This document shows positions 49,461 to 61,739 of a stretch of DNA of 64,000 nucleotides, piece by piece; position 1 is the stretch's first letter; every line of letters starts with the position of its first letter. Origin of the DNA: Cacajao melanocephalus (Eukaryota; Chordata; Mammalia; Primates; Pitheciidae). The stretch spans positions 1 through 64,000 of the forward strand of contig CAUYLG010041376.1 of the NCBI GenBank assembly GCA_963573385.1, read 5' to 3'. Made by a program: the position numbers and the translations under genes. Under the pieces are notes generated by a model, which saw nothing but the letters and a program-made list of their open reading frames with translations, ran no database searches and had not been told where the DNA came from.

Positions 49461-50057
49461 TATTAATATAAATGGGAAGTTATTGATTTTCTATTAAAAA
49501 CAAATTAAGCTAATAAGCAAACATGGAGGCAGAGCCCCAGATGAGATAAGATGCTAATATAATCAACGGCACTGATCTAATCTCCTCTAAAGCAATTACA
49601 TTTGCTATGCTGATGGCCACAGACTGAAGACGCCAAACCTCACCAAGAATTTTAAACATTTTGATGCTGATTACAACACAGTAAGATTGTCACACATTAT
49701 TGCAAGAATATATAAAACATCCTTAGTGAGAAATAAACTGGCTGAGTTCAAATTGTGGCTCTACTATTTAACAGCTGTATGATTCCAGGAAAGTGACTTA
49801 ACCTCTTGATATCTCAATTTCCTCATAAAATGGAGATATTAGTATTTACCTTATATGGTTAATACTTGTAAAATCCTTATTACCTGCACAAAATATAGAT
49901 TCATTTTGTTAGACAAAAATAACTTAAGAAAATGCATATATATACATGCTGATGTTAAGCTAACAGTACCATCTCCCTTTCCAAAGACATAAATAACCTC
50001 TGCAAAACAAACTAAGTGTATCACACATAGTAAGTGTATAAGTGTTGTTTTGCAAAT
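49461..50057. other. Unassigned DNA with one MIR
   Basis: A MIR relic lies at 49738-49880. The rest is unassigned. Confidence 0.4.
49738..49880 (+). mobile_element. MIR relic
   Basis: ggctctactatttaacagct, agtgacttaacctcttgata, tttcctcataaaatggagat in MIR order. Confidence 0.7.
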
Positions 50058-50350
50058 TTTTTTTTTTTTGAGACTGAGTCTCACTCTGCCGCCCAGGCTG
50101 GGATGCAGTGACATGATCTTGGCTTACTGCAACCTCCGCCTCCCAGGTTCAAGCGATTCTCCTGCCTCAGCCTCCTGAGTAGCTGGGACTACAGGTGCAA
50201 ACCACCACGCCTGGCTAACTTTTGTATTTTTTAGTAGAGACAGGGTTTCATCATGTTGGCCAGGATGGTCTCAATCTCCTGAACACGTGATCCACCCTCT
50301 TCAACCTCTCAAAGTACTGGGATTACAGGCGTGAGCCACTGCGCCTGGCC
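50058..50350 (-). mobile_element. Alu (S-like), minus strand, about 1.5 kb downstream of the ELF1 exon
   Basis: Full reverse dimer: tgagactgagtctcactctg to aggcgtgagccactgcgcct. A short tgcaaaa-type repeat flanks it. In ELF1 transcript orientation this Alu is sense and lies in the intron after the exon. Confidence 0.95.
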
Positions 50351-51176
50351 TGCAAAACTTTTTTTAGGCTATGCAGACACACGTATGAATACGGTACCAT
50401 AATGTAAAATTCACTTCTCATGGTCCAAAGAATATCAAATTCACTATAACTAGAGCATATCGGTGAGTGGCTTAGGGCTCTGTCCTCTGCTGCTACACCC
50501 CAAGACCAAACCTCACCACATCAAGCCTGGCATCTATAACAGTGTCTTTCATTTAAGAGGGCTGCAAAGTAAACACTCTGTTGGAACCTTAATATATGCA
50601 CATACATCCTGTCTTAAAACAAATTCAAAACATCTTTCTTCCTAAAGTATCTTTTCTCTTGTCTCTAGATTAAATCCATATCACTATTAATATACTTTTA
50701 ATAGAGACCAAGCAATCCTCTCCCTGAAACTTTTATCCTCCCTAGTCAAAGCTCATCCTGATGTTAAGGCAACTTAATCTAAATCCTCACTGTTTGTAGG
50801 TTTATTTATAAACTTTTTGTTCTGTCACTTCAATGGACAACACAGCTAAAAAAATTTTTAATTTTATACAAATCATTAAATTCACTCTGCCAAAAGTAAG
50901 AATTTTATTATGCGTAGTAACTACATTTCCAGAATAAAGGCATTACATATTATAATTGGCCTATTAAAATTAGGTGTTTAGTATTAGGCTTATTTCAGTA
51001 ATAAATCAACTTTAGGCTGGTTCTCAAAATATTTTTCCTAGTACCCTGCCTGAGTCTCTCCAACACATACACTATTTCTCCCATATCATGTCTGATATTC
51101 CCCATATAACTTATTTAAAAAAGAAGTTAATTGTAAAGTCCCAAGAAACTCTAGCTCTCTAGCTTTGTTCCAGTTC

Positions 51177-51208
<32 letters not shown>

Positions 51209-51210
51209 TG
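51177..51210 (+). repeat. (TG)n microsatellite
   Basis: TG run of about 13-16 units, one GAG interruption at the start. Confidence 0.95.
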
Positions 51211-51339
51211 AGGGGGGAGGAGACTAAAATTAATCTTAGATCTTTGACGCAGTATCTCCTAGATCTTTTTTATATACTGAAACAGTAATTTGCATATCTT
51301 GTATAAATTCACTGAAAGCCAATTTAGAAATTCTTCAGT

Positions 51340-51465
51340 TCAATCCCCTCATTCTATAGATGATGAAATCTAGATCTAGAGAAGTTAAGTAACTTCCTCA
51401 GAGTCACATGCTTTGGACTGAAATGTATGATTATATGACCGCTAACACTGTCTCATCTACTTGAA
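51340..51465 (-). mobile_element. MIR relic, minus strand
   Basis: atagatgatgaaatctagat, gaagttaagtaacttcctca, gagtcacatgc in antisense MIR order. Confidence 0.6.
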
Positions 51466-51827
51466 GAAGTAGCCCACGATTATGAACGTTAACTAACCAC
51501 ATACATTAAATGGCGGTATATTCCCTAGAACTTTTCAAAGTACTTAAAAATACTTACTTAAGGCATTTAGTGTTAAGTCTCATTTTATAGAAAAACAAGC
51601 TAAATCCTAAAAGTATTACTTCCTTGTTACTCTATCAAAGTTAAGATTTATTCTTAATGAATTAACTGGTACTTAAAACACAGTATCGTACTTCCTCCAA
51701 ATATTTCATTTCTAAATTTTTACTTTAATAAAGTTCCTCTTATTGTCTTTTTAAAAAATAATTTTCTGATACTAATGTTAAAATCATAATAAATTCATTA
51801 AAATAAAATTTTCTCTGGATCTCATAC

Positions 51828-51899
51828 CTGTCGTTCATCCTCCATGACGTTACTAGCAAATTCAAATACTAGGTCGTTCTGTTGGACAACAGCAGCCAT
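51828..51899 (-). CDS. ELF1: ELF1 first coding exon, codons 1-24 (partial CDS)
   Basis: Codons 1-24 read MAAVVQQNDLVFEFASNVME then DERQ, ending exactly at a codon boundary before the donor. This is the N-terminus I know for ELF1, the ETS-family (E74-like) nuclear transcription factor that binds GGAA sites through a C-terminal-half ETS domain and acts in lymphoid gene control. The ETS domain and the acidic activation region are in exons outside the window. The start ATG at 51899 sits in a strong context (A at -3, G at +4). ELF4 begins with a related but different sequence and ELF2 does not match. Confidence 0.93.
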
Positions 51900-51909
51900 A
51901 ATAAAGCAT
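51862..51909 (-). promoter_or_regulatory. ELF1: Upstream ORF overlapping the ELF1 start
   Basis: An ATG at 51909, 10 bases before the ELF1 ATG, opens a frame of 15 codons plus TGA (51864-51862) that passes through the ELF1 start in another frame. Context has G at -3 but C at +4. Ribosomes using it would be past the ELF1 ATG when they stop. Confidence 0.8.
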
Positions 51910-51914
51910 TCCCC

Positions 51915-51950
51915 TTAGATCCACATGAGAAAAATTCCAAACAGGTTCAT
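51915..51950 (-). promoter_or_regulatory. ELF1: Upstream ORF of 11 codons in the ELF1 leader
   Basis: ATG at 51950, TAA at 51917-51915; peptide MNLFGIFLMWI, with an internal in-frame ATG at 51926. It ends 15 bases before the ELF1 ATG. Confidence 0.8.
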
Positions 51951-52047
51951 GTATCAGGCAGCAAAATCCAGTGACCGATTTGGGTAAAAACCCTCAGCTC
52001 TGTCTGTGAAGTTACTGTATACTCAAGTTTTCTTTAGTGAAGGTGCT

Positions 52048-52065
52048 TCAGTTTTCTTGGTTCAT
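52048..52065 (-). promoter_or_regulatory. ELF1: Minimal upstream ORF (MNQEN) in the ELF1 leader
   Basis: ATG at 52065 and TGA at 52050-52048 give five codons, the most 5' upstream ORF in this exon. Confidence 0.75.
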
Positions 52066-52126
52066 TGATATTCTAGTCAAATTCAGACAATTTTTCTGAA
52101 ATTTTTCTTCTCTCAAGCTTCTTGGC

Positions 52127-54133
52127 CTAAAAAAACAAAGCTTAAATTAGTTACGAAAAAGCAATCCCCACTTAGAATATAATAACTGATACAGAGGGCA
52201 GTATCGCCAAAGCATTTTTTTGTTATTAATATTTTTAAATAAAATCAACACGACTGATGAACATAATGCTTTTTAAAAAGTTACATATTTTCTTTGAAGA
52301 CCTTGCTCCTGCTAAGATCATCTCTCACTACTGAAAATTATGCCTCTCTCCCCCTAATCCCCAGTTAAACTACTGTTAAAATACTCAATTTAAAAAAAAA
52401 AAAACCATACAAAAAAACCCCAACAATAATAATGAGGGTTGTCATCGCAATAAAAGATATATAAACAATTTCTTTCTAACTCAGCAGAGCACATACACAG
52501 AAACTGCTACCCCATGAGTAATTTCATAACATATATATATATTTTCACCTTTAATACAGGATTTATATAAGGATTTAAAATCTAATACATTTAAAGTTTT
52601 GTAAGAACTATTTTTAAATCTTTTAAAAATAAGCAGAAATTAAAGCCCACTCTTTCTGTTCTTTAAAAAGGCTTCTGATAAGTAGAATGTTTTAAAAATT
52701 ACCATGCTGAAGTCTGTCTTCAGTGGCTTCTTTTTTAATGCACTGAAATGTATTCTTATCTCTAGCATAGGCTTGCAAGCAACAGGAAGGAAACAGCCCT
52801 TGACCACGTCATGGCAAATTAGAACATGCAAAGAACTGCACTTTACAATAGTAGAAAAACAGAAACGCAACTTAGCAGTGAAAACAATTTCACAACGAAG
52901 AAACAAAGGCTTTTAAAATATTGGCCAAAGATGTCTGCCTATTTTTTAAAAAAGTTATAGATACTAACAGAAGGAAAAGGAAAAAATTCTTTAAGTGTTT
53001 ATCACAATCTTATTAAATTTTCATCAAATGATTATGGCCATAAACGTGGCATGAAAAGACAAAGATATAAAAATTAATCACATTAAATAACATCTAGTTC
53101 TTTGAATTACCATTTGTAATTTTAATACAAACACTTTAAAAAAGAAGTTGACTCCAAGAAAGGATGGCCAGTAATTTCCTAATAATTTAAAGAGACAAGT
53201 TTGTGGATGAAGCTGACCTGGTGAATCAGTTTCCCTGAAAACGTAAATCCAGCTAGTATGTGCTAGCCAAATCACTTAATCATTTCCTAATTTCTGTAAA
53301 GACAAGTCCCTATGTGTTCTAGGCTTTCCTGGCCATGATGGATGATTGTGATTTTCCCAGTAGGAACTCAAAATACAGTAAGAATTAAGAATCCAAGTCA
53401 GATGATATTTCTACTTACTACACCGAATTCCAACCCAGCAAATTTCCCACTCTCATCCACTCCCTTTTAACAGCAAGTTCAACTCCAAATGTATTTTTAG
53501 CACATTCAGGTGGTTTTTGAGCAATGTACCATATCTAGAAGAGGAAAAAAAGTGTTTTGATCTAAATTGATCACAGATAGACATATTTAGCCTTGTACAG
53601 GTATTATTTACAATACCTTTTTCCTTCAAGTATTATCCAACCCAATTCCTCTATAGCAGGCCTGCCTAATGTTCCTCCACACAAACTATTCAATCTTGCC
53701 TCTTTTCTCAACTTCTGTTATTTCCCATGCCTGCAATACACACCCTCTTCTACTTGCCAGCATTCAATCCCACCTTTTCCACTCAATACTCAAGCCCCAT
53801 TTATTTCACAAAGCCTCCCAACATCTCTGCCTCAAACTATAAGGGCTGCTCCCTTTAAAAACACAGCAATTACTGCCCATACACCAATCTAGCATTCATT
53901 GTAGTACACTGTCTCAAATTTGAAAACTGTGTCCCCTTAATTCAAGTGAATACATGTTTGAGTGCCAATTACTTGCAAGGCAATGTGCCAAGCACCAAGA
54001 CAATTGAAGTAAAATCTCTTCTGGGGAAATAACCTTTGTCTAAAATTTCTTCTGTACTTCCCAAACCTGTGTGCCCACAGTGATGGCAAAAAGGATTACA
54101 CTGATAACAGATACTGTTTTAAGTATCTTATCA
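52127..54133. other. ELF1 upstream intron, mostly unassigned
   Basis: No exon recognised. An L2-like stretch is listed separately. Confidence 0.45.
53600..53960 (+). mobile_element. Possible L2 3' fragment
   Basis: Pyrimidine-rich sequence such as tcccatgcctgcaatacaca and tttcacaaagcctcccaaca follows the L2 3' pattern, but divergence is high. Confidence 0.4.
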
Positions 54134-54420
54134 GGTCAGGCACGGTGGCTTACAGCTGTAACATCAGCATTTTGGAGGCTGGTAGAGAAGGAGTCACTTG
54201 AGACTAGGAGTTTGAGACCAGCCAGGGCAACATAGCAAGACCTCGTCTCTACAAAAAACAAAAAATTAGCCAGCTGTGCTGGTGTGCGTGCACTTGTGAC
54301 CTCAGCTACTCAGGAGGCTGAGGCAGGACGATCGCGTGAGCCCAGGAGTTCAAACCTGTAGTGAGCCATGATTGCCACTGCACTCCAGCTTGCGTTACAT
54401 AGTGAGAGTCTGTGTTTAAT
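54134..54420 (+). mobile_element. Alu (J-like), plus strand, 2 kb upstream of the ELF1 exon
   Basis: gtcaggcacggtggcttaca at the 5' end, gcaacatagcaagacctcgt in the left monomer, tactcaggaggctgaggcag and cactgcactccagcttgcgt in the right. It is antisense to ELF1 transcription. Confidence 0.93.
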
Positions 54421-55787
54421 AAATAAATATCATTAGATATTTAAGCTATTTCTACAAATATCCTTTATTTAAAAAAAGAATGACTGACGTATTCCTGATA
54501 AAGAGGAAACTATTACCGTAAGTTTGAAAAGCCATAGTAAGAAAATATAACCAGAATCAAGGGATGTTTGCTGATACAGAAGTTTCTCTGTAAAAGATTA
54601 GGTTCCAAAAGGCTATTTCAAAACCCATTTGTTCATAAATGCAAAATGACATTGTCCCAATGGCCAATGGGAATACATCTATGGAAATTTAAGTTTTACT
54701 TTCTTTTTGACTGCTATCATGTGCCTTTTTGTATCAGCACGTCCACACTGCTACTCTGCTTTAACAGTTGTCTTTCAGAAATCTCAAAAATCAGAATAAG
54801 CAACCAATATACCCACACCTTATAGTACCTACTAAAAACCAACAGTAATAAATCAAAACTGAAATGGCTCCCCACAATCACAAGCCATTTATTGAGGCAG
54901 AAAAAGACACCTTTGCTCGCATGTACCTTTTGCTCATTTCTATAGAGAAGTCCATAAACTGAAAATGTGTAAGTAAAGAAAAGCATTTTATTGGCTTAAT
55001 CATGTCTTTGATGTTCTGTCATCTTTCCTGCTCCTCTTCCTCTCCCCTGTGTACTTATATACCCTACAGCATCAAGGAGATTCTTGAGAATACATTTTCT
55101 GATACCTGATCCAGAGGGAGCATCTGTAGATATCAAAGATACTTAAATTACAAAGCTCAGGTATCTTACAATTTTTTTCAGTTATAGACAAGACTGAAGA
55201 TCTAAATTAGTGATTCTATTTTTCATTAGTAAATTGGGGTGGCCAAGTTCTCACAGTCTACAAGAAAAACAGAACTAAAACTAGAATTCTTGTTTCGTAA
55301 ATCAAGACTCTCTCTAAAACTATACAGCCAGGCCTCTAAATCCACCAAAGTCCTTTCTGCTATAACAGTTTATAACACAGATTAAGTAAATACAAATATC
55401 AAATAATTTTTAAATCTCCATCTCTAGGTTCAGCTTCTGAGCTCCAAATCCAGTCACCAAATTGTCTATCGGACAAGTCTACATCAGTGCCCCTTGAAGT
55501 CAGTGTGTAAAAAAACATGTCCAAAACTAAATACATCATCTAATTCCTCAAATATGCTTTTAGATGGGAAAAAAATATGGGCACTCAGATTAGAAAGAGG
55601 GCATCCAGGCAGGCATCTATCAGATAATAAAAAATCTCAGGCTGGCTCAAATGTCTCTTAATCGGGTCAGGACCATATTCTTATTCTCCAAGGAGACATG
55701 CCACAGGAATACTTATCAACAAGGTTCCTAACCTCTCATCCCCAAAACAAGCTTTGGAGTTAAGGTGAAATAGTAACACAAAGCAGT
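54421..55787. other. Unassigned DNA
   Basis: No exon or repeat recognised. Confidence 0.4.
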
Positions 55788-56045
55788 TCAGAGAACAGGC
55801 TCTGGAGTCAGACTGCTTGGGTGCCAATCCTCTGCAGTGTGACCTTGGACGAGTTACTTACTTTGTGTCTCAGTCTCCTCGTTCCATAATATAGGTAGGA
55901 TCAGTCTCAAGTTTCCTCCTTCTGTAAAATGGGTAAAGTAAATAATACCAAAACCTAGAGCTGTTGTGAAGATTAGATGCAAAAATGCACGTGCAGAATA
56001 CTTGACACATAATGTGCACTGAATTAACATTAGCTTCTTTAGCGC
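55788..56045 (+). mobile_element. MIR relic with an internal partial duplication
   Basis: gctctggagtcagactgctt, gtgaccttggacgagttact, then two successive copies of a cagtctc-cctc phrase (about 55870-55920) before tctgtaaaatgggtaaagta. Confidence 0.75.
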
Positions 56046-56945
<900 letters not shown>

Positions 56946-58133
56946 AAGAGAATCAATTAAACAAGCAAAAAGGTTTTAGGTCAGACAATTCTGGGATAAA
57001 GAAGATGAAATATACCAGCTTAGAGCAATGAGGTGGTTGAATGACTTCTCTAATAAAGTATGCAATTCAGACTGTGTGTGTGATTATGTATACATGCATG
57101 TTTGTAGGTTGGCAGCACCTAAAAATCTGGAATGCTACAGTAACTCTAGACACCAAGTAAGTGAACAGAAAGAACTTTCACAAGATGCGGTAACCTAATA
57201 AAGGGCCTTTTCAATATATACAGAGAGCCATTATGAGAAATGCAACGTATCTGGAAAAACCATTAGAAGAAATACAACAGAAATGAAAGAAAACAGAATA
57301 AGAAAAGTGAGAGAAGAGAAGCTATACAAAGTAGAAACGAAAAACAAGCAATAAATCCATAAACTGTAATGACTGAATTCCTGTGTGATGGACCATATTT
57401 TGGCCTTTTATAAAATCTGTTTTCTATTATAATATGGTAGAATGTCTGTATTAGCTCCCAGCAGAAATGAAAAGTCAGTGGTATGAAGATAAATTCCACA
57501 CAGTCTTCCAAAGGTTGCCAATTCTCAATCTAAAAAGGGTGAAATCACAGGATCTTAGAGCTGAAAAAGATCTAAGGATTACCTTGGACAACATATTCAC
57601 TGAAAAGATAAATAATTTAGGACTAGAGCATTCTGATTTGTCCAAAGACACACAGCCAGTTAGTGGCAAAGAAAGCAAAAAAAAGCCCAGACTTCCTACT
57701 GGTACCTTTATATCTATATTAATAGAACTTCATTAATATTTTTTCCTTAGCAGAATATCTGGAAAAATAAGAAATCCCTTAGACAAACATCTAGCAAAAG
57801 TACCTTACCATACCCCAGGATGATCGTTAATTAAAATGCTTTTATATATTATGCAACCTCTTGGTACTTGGGATAAATCATTTTCAACTATATTTTTAAC
57901 TGAAACAACTGGTGCAGGGGGTTTGTAGATTTTCCTATTTATTGCTTTAAATCTTAAAATTTTATTATTATTATCTCCCAAATTAATTATAACATATCAT
58001 CTTGCCTCACATTTTCACTCAGCCTAAAAAGTAAAAAGGAAACATGTATAAGCCTTTTTAGGGGGCTAACACAACTTAATAACTCATTAAAACACTACAA
58101 AATAGATTTGTACTGATATTTTTCTTTCCAGTT
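56946..58133. other. Unassigned DNA with one MIR-like core
   Basis: A MIR-like core on the minus strand lies at 57540-57690. Otherwise nothing recognised. Confidence 0.4.
57540..57690 (-). mobile_element. MIR-like relic, minus strand
   Basis: ggatcttagagctgaaaaag to ccaaagacacacagccagtt in antisense MIR/THER order. Confidence 0.5.
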
Positions 58134-58430
58134 CTTTTTTTTTCTTTTTGAGACAGAGTCTTGCTCTATTGCTCAGGCTAGGGTGCAGTGGCATGATCTC
58201 AGCTCACTGCAACCTCTGCCCGGGGTTCAAGCAATTCTCATGCCTTACTCTCCTGAAGTAGCTGGTACTACAGTGGTGTACTATCACATCTGGCTAATTT
58301 TTGTACTTTCAGTTGAGACGGTGTCTCACCACGTTGCCCAAGCTGGTCTCGAACTCCCGAGCTCAAGTAATCCACTGGCCTCAGCCTCCCAAAGTGCTGG
58401 GATGACAGGGTTAGCCACTGTGCCCAGCCT
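58134..58430 (-). mobile_element. Alu, minus strand
   Basis: Reverse dimer from tttttgagacagagtcttgc to gccactgtgcccagcc. About 10-12 bases are missing near 58215 (ctctgcccggggttcaag). The frame 58183-58581 is Alu-derived. Confidence 0.94.
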
Positions 58431-59949
58431 TTCTAGTTATTTTAAACACAGTAGCATTGCTAGAATTTACATTAAAATATGTAGATATGGAAAAAATAAT
58501 AAAGAAACATCCCAAAATGCAGGCATAGTTAAGAAACCAGATTTGAACTTTCCCAAAAAAAGAGTAGTCATATTCTCTTAGTTCCTGCTGAGTTCCTGTT
58601 TCTCTAAACAGACAAAATTGAAGGGAAAAAACACAAGCTAATGTCACAAGGCAAACAAACCATTTCATTGCATTCAGTGTTCTCATAATTGAAAAGGAAA
58701 ACGTTTCATTTAGAATTTTCATTTAAATTTTTTCAAATATTCAACACATTTAAGAACGTTGAGAAAAAGTTTAAAACTCTGCAATCTAAACAGGTACCAT
58801 ATATTTACCATATTTTATGTAGCTATGCAAGATAGCTACTTAAAATTAAGCATTCTTTTATTTTTTAATTACTTTTTTCATTGTTGAATTCTTTATTAAT
58901 GCAAAATGTTTGAAGAAAGTCAGTGTAATGCATATGGATTTTACAATAACATCCATAGGTTTCTATAATATAGTAAAATGAAAACAGCTGTATTTTGATT
59001 TACTTTGAAAACTCAAAGAAAGATATCTAGGTTTGAGACTTCTGAATTTTTTTACATTATTGTCATGCTCAAATTCTATTACATTGTGAAAATTCTAGCA
59101 TTTTTCAGAAGTATATTATTGTACATAGGTAAAATGATAAAACTGATTATAGGAATGGGGAATAAAAAAACCAGAAAAACTTAAATTGGAGGAAACACAA
59201 TCTAGATTTATCTATTCAATTTATGACTACCCACCGTTATTCTGGCATTGCAAAATAACCAAGTGTGCTGCCTCTTAAGTTGTATTCACGCATTCAAAAT
59301 TTCTTTAGTGTCCACCAATAAATACTGGTGGAGTACAATATATGGATATAGATTATTAAGCATGATGAACATGATAGTAAAAAATTATACACATTCGATA
59401 TGTAAAAACAAAAACAAACACATTGAAATTATTTTTAATATTTAGCAAGCATTTACAAGTCATATACAAGAACGTATTTATGACAAATTGGTTAAAGCTG
59501 GTGGGAAATATATCAGGTCTTTTATATTATTTCAATATTCAGTGTTCATTGATTAGTGGAGGGCAATATAGAAATGCACTAAGCAAAATGGTTAGTTTAA
59601 ATTTAAATTACCTCTTATGACAATTAGTAAGACTAAGATCCTTAATATCCAAAGTATGTGGAGGATTATTATAATTAATTATGCAGACAGTTCAAGGGAA
59701 AAATTCACTTTCACCTCTGTTAGGTGAATATTCATGCTAAGACAGGTGAATATTCAGGCTGTCTTTTGGAGTTTTATTTTTCCATGTCACTATATTTTCT
59801 TTATAGTATTTATTAGTAATCACTTAGTGGAACCTATTAGTGTTGATAAATCTGCTCAGAATTTGTTTGACTCAATGTAAATGTCCGGACAATTTACCTT
59901 CAATATAATCTCTTTAAAAATGTATTACTTTACAGTGGAGAAACATAAT
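58431..59949. other. Unassigned AT-rich DNA
   Basis: No exon or repeat recognised. Confidence 0.35.
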
Positions 59950-60452
59950 AGATAAAGTGATCAAGGTTAACACGAACAGCTAAGAGTAGCCTAAAGTTTG
60001 AGAAACTGTCACAGCTAAGAGGAGTTCTGATGATGGCATGTAACTTTGATATTACGTGATAAACAGAGGTGAAAGTGGCACTTTACCTTTGTGTTCTTCC
60101 AAAAACCAAAAACCCATGTCTAGTCATGAGAAAAACATCAGACAAATCCCCACAGAGGGACATTCTACAAAATACCAGTTTATTTCTCAAAACTGTCATT
60201 TAAAACAAGGAAAATGTCACAGTCAAGAGAAGCCTAAGGAAGCATGACAGCTAAATATAATGTGGTAGCCTGAATGGGATCCTGGGACAGAAAAAGGACA
60301 TTAGGTTAAAAACTAAGGAAATCTGAATAAAGTATGAACTTAATGATCAACATTGGTTCATTAATTTTGATAGATGTCCCACAGGTGTATATGGGACCTC
60401 GCTATTTGCAGTTTTTCTATAAATCTAAAACTACTCTAAAATAAAAGTTTCA
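59950..60452 (+). mobile_element. Old L1ME-like 3' end, plus strand
   Basis: Phrases gaaactgtcacagctaagag, atgggatcctgggacagaaa, ggacattaggttaaaaacta and the terminus actctaaaataaaagttt follow an old L1 3' UTR I recall; the subfamily is a guess. The frame 60056-60247 is part of it. Confidence 0.6.
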
Positions 60453-60493
60453 ATGGACACATTACTATTTTAAATTTTATTTATATTTTAAAC

Positions 60494-60617
60494 ATTTTTT
60501 CTTAGAGTCGGGGGTCTCACTTTGTTGCACAGACAGGTCTGGAACTCCTGGGCTTAAGTGATCCTCCCTTCTTAGCCTCCTAAAGTGCTGGGATTATAGG
60601 TGTGAACCACCATTACC
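60494..60617 (-). mobile_element. Alu monomer/fragment, minus strand
   Basis: gtctcactttgttgcacaga to gctgggattataggtgtgaa, a single monomer. Confidence 0.85.
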
Positions 60618-61739
60618 TCCTTTTATTATGTTTTTATTTTCATTGTAAAATTGTTAAAGAAAATCATACTACTTTAACATTGAAAAGTGTTTTCTAATCA
60701 ATCTCTCATAACTTAGCCTTAGCCCTATAACTCATTTATATATTTAACAAATAACTTGATATTATTTTTGTCCTTGGGAATATTGTTTTATTTCCTTTGG
60801 AAATAACATTTTCAAATGATTTCTCTTATTTAAATTTTAATTTTAACCTACAATTGTATATTATCTATCTATCTACGTCATTGAGAGAAACATTTATATA
60901 GATTTGAGGTGATGGTGAACTGAAAGTAGTGATTTGGGATCACATTATTGAGCAAAGCAATAACACTGATACAGTGTTCCAACTTAAAATATGATTGTAT
61001 GTTCTGATGAATAGCTAAATCAGATGTTTAATGTATGTTTTGGAAAACAATAGGGAAAAGTGCATTAAAATGACATCTAATACAAGCATAAAATAACAAT
61101 TATTGAGTTGAAGAACTCTGATGAAATACTAATGTATGTCACACTTTATTCTTTCCATGTTTATGTAATGCTCATAGCCATCCTGATAATTAAGTATTTT
61201 ATTTGTCATTTGCAGATGGGGAAATGAACTCAGAGAAGATAAACGATTTGCCCAATGTCACATGAGACAGAAATGTAACTTGAAATCAAATTTGTAATTT
61301 TAAGTTCCTGATGCTTTCACACTATGCTCCCTAAGTGAATCTGTGGACATACATTTCCATTAGTAAGCACTGTATGTAGCATTCTTTTAATACAGCAATA
61401 AGAGCTACATCTTTAGAAAGGAAATGTACCCAAGCTTAGGACAGAAACACAATCTGTTTAATATTCTAAAATCTTTATATCTAATTATTTAAAAGCTGTA
61501 ATGCAGTGATAGCAGTTAGGTATAAGTCAACAGTTTTAAAACTCCGACATTTCTGAAATGAGATTTAATATGAGAAATGAGGGGGGATGAATTTCACATT
61601 GCATATGTGACATATTAAAAAATATATTTGGTTACTGTCATCAATGTTTGATAGTGTTCCTTTTCCCTACTCATCTTAGAGCTTTTGTCATAGGAACAAA
61701 ATCAGTTCCCAACTGGGACCTTCTATCAGTTAGGGCAAC
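60618..61739. other. Unassigned DNA with one MIR
   Basis: A MIR relic is at 61150-61330. Nothing else recognised. Confidence 0.4.
61150..61330 (-). mobile_element. MIR relic, minus strand
   Basis: gcagatggggaaatgaactc, gatttgcccaatgtcacatg in antisense MIR order. Confidence 0.55.

Larger units (their letters stand above)
50351..51827. other. ELF1 intron, mostly unassigned
   Basis: A MIR relic is at 51340-51465 and a TG run at 51177-51210. No exon recognised. Confidence 0.5.
51828..52126 (-). other. ELF1: ELF1 exon carrying the start codon (5' UTR plus 24 codons)
   Basis: On the minus strand the exon runs from 52126 to 51828, 299 nt. It follows a pyrimidine tract and AG (tttgtttttttag read on the minus strand, AG at 52128-52127) and is followed by a GT donor (cag|gtatgag; GT at 51827-51826). 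The first 227 nt are untranslated; the last 72 are coding. The tight splice sites and exact reading of the ELF1 N-terminus make this a real exon and not a retrocopy. The next ELF1 exon was not recognised anywhere to the left. Confidence 0.93.

Noticed and set aside
51828..52126. ELF1 exon as part of a retrocopy
   Set aside because: It has a good acceptor and donor directly at its ends and intronic sequence beyond, unlike a processed copy.
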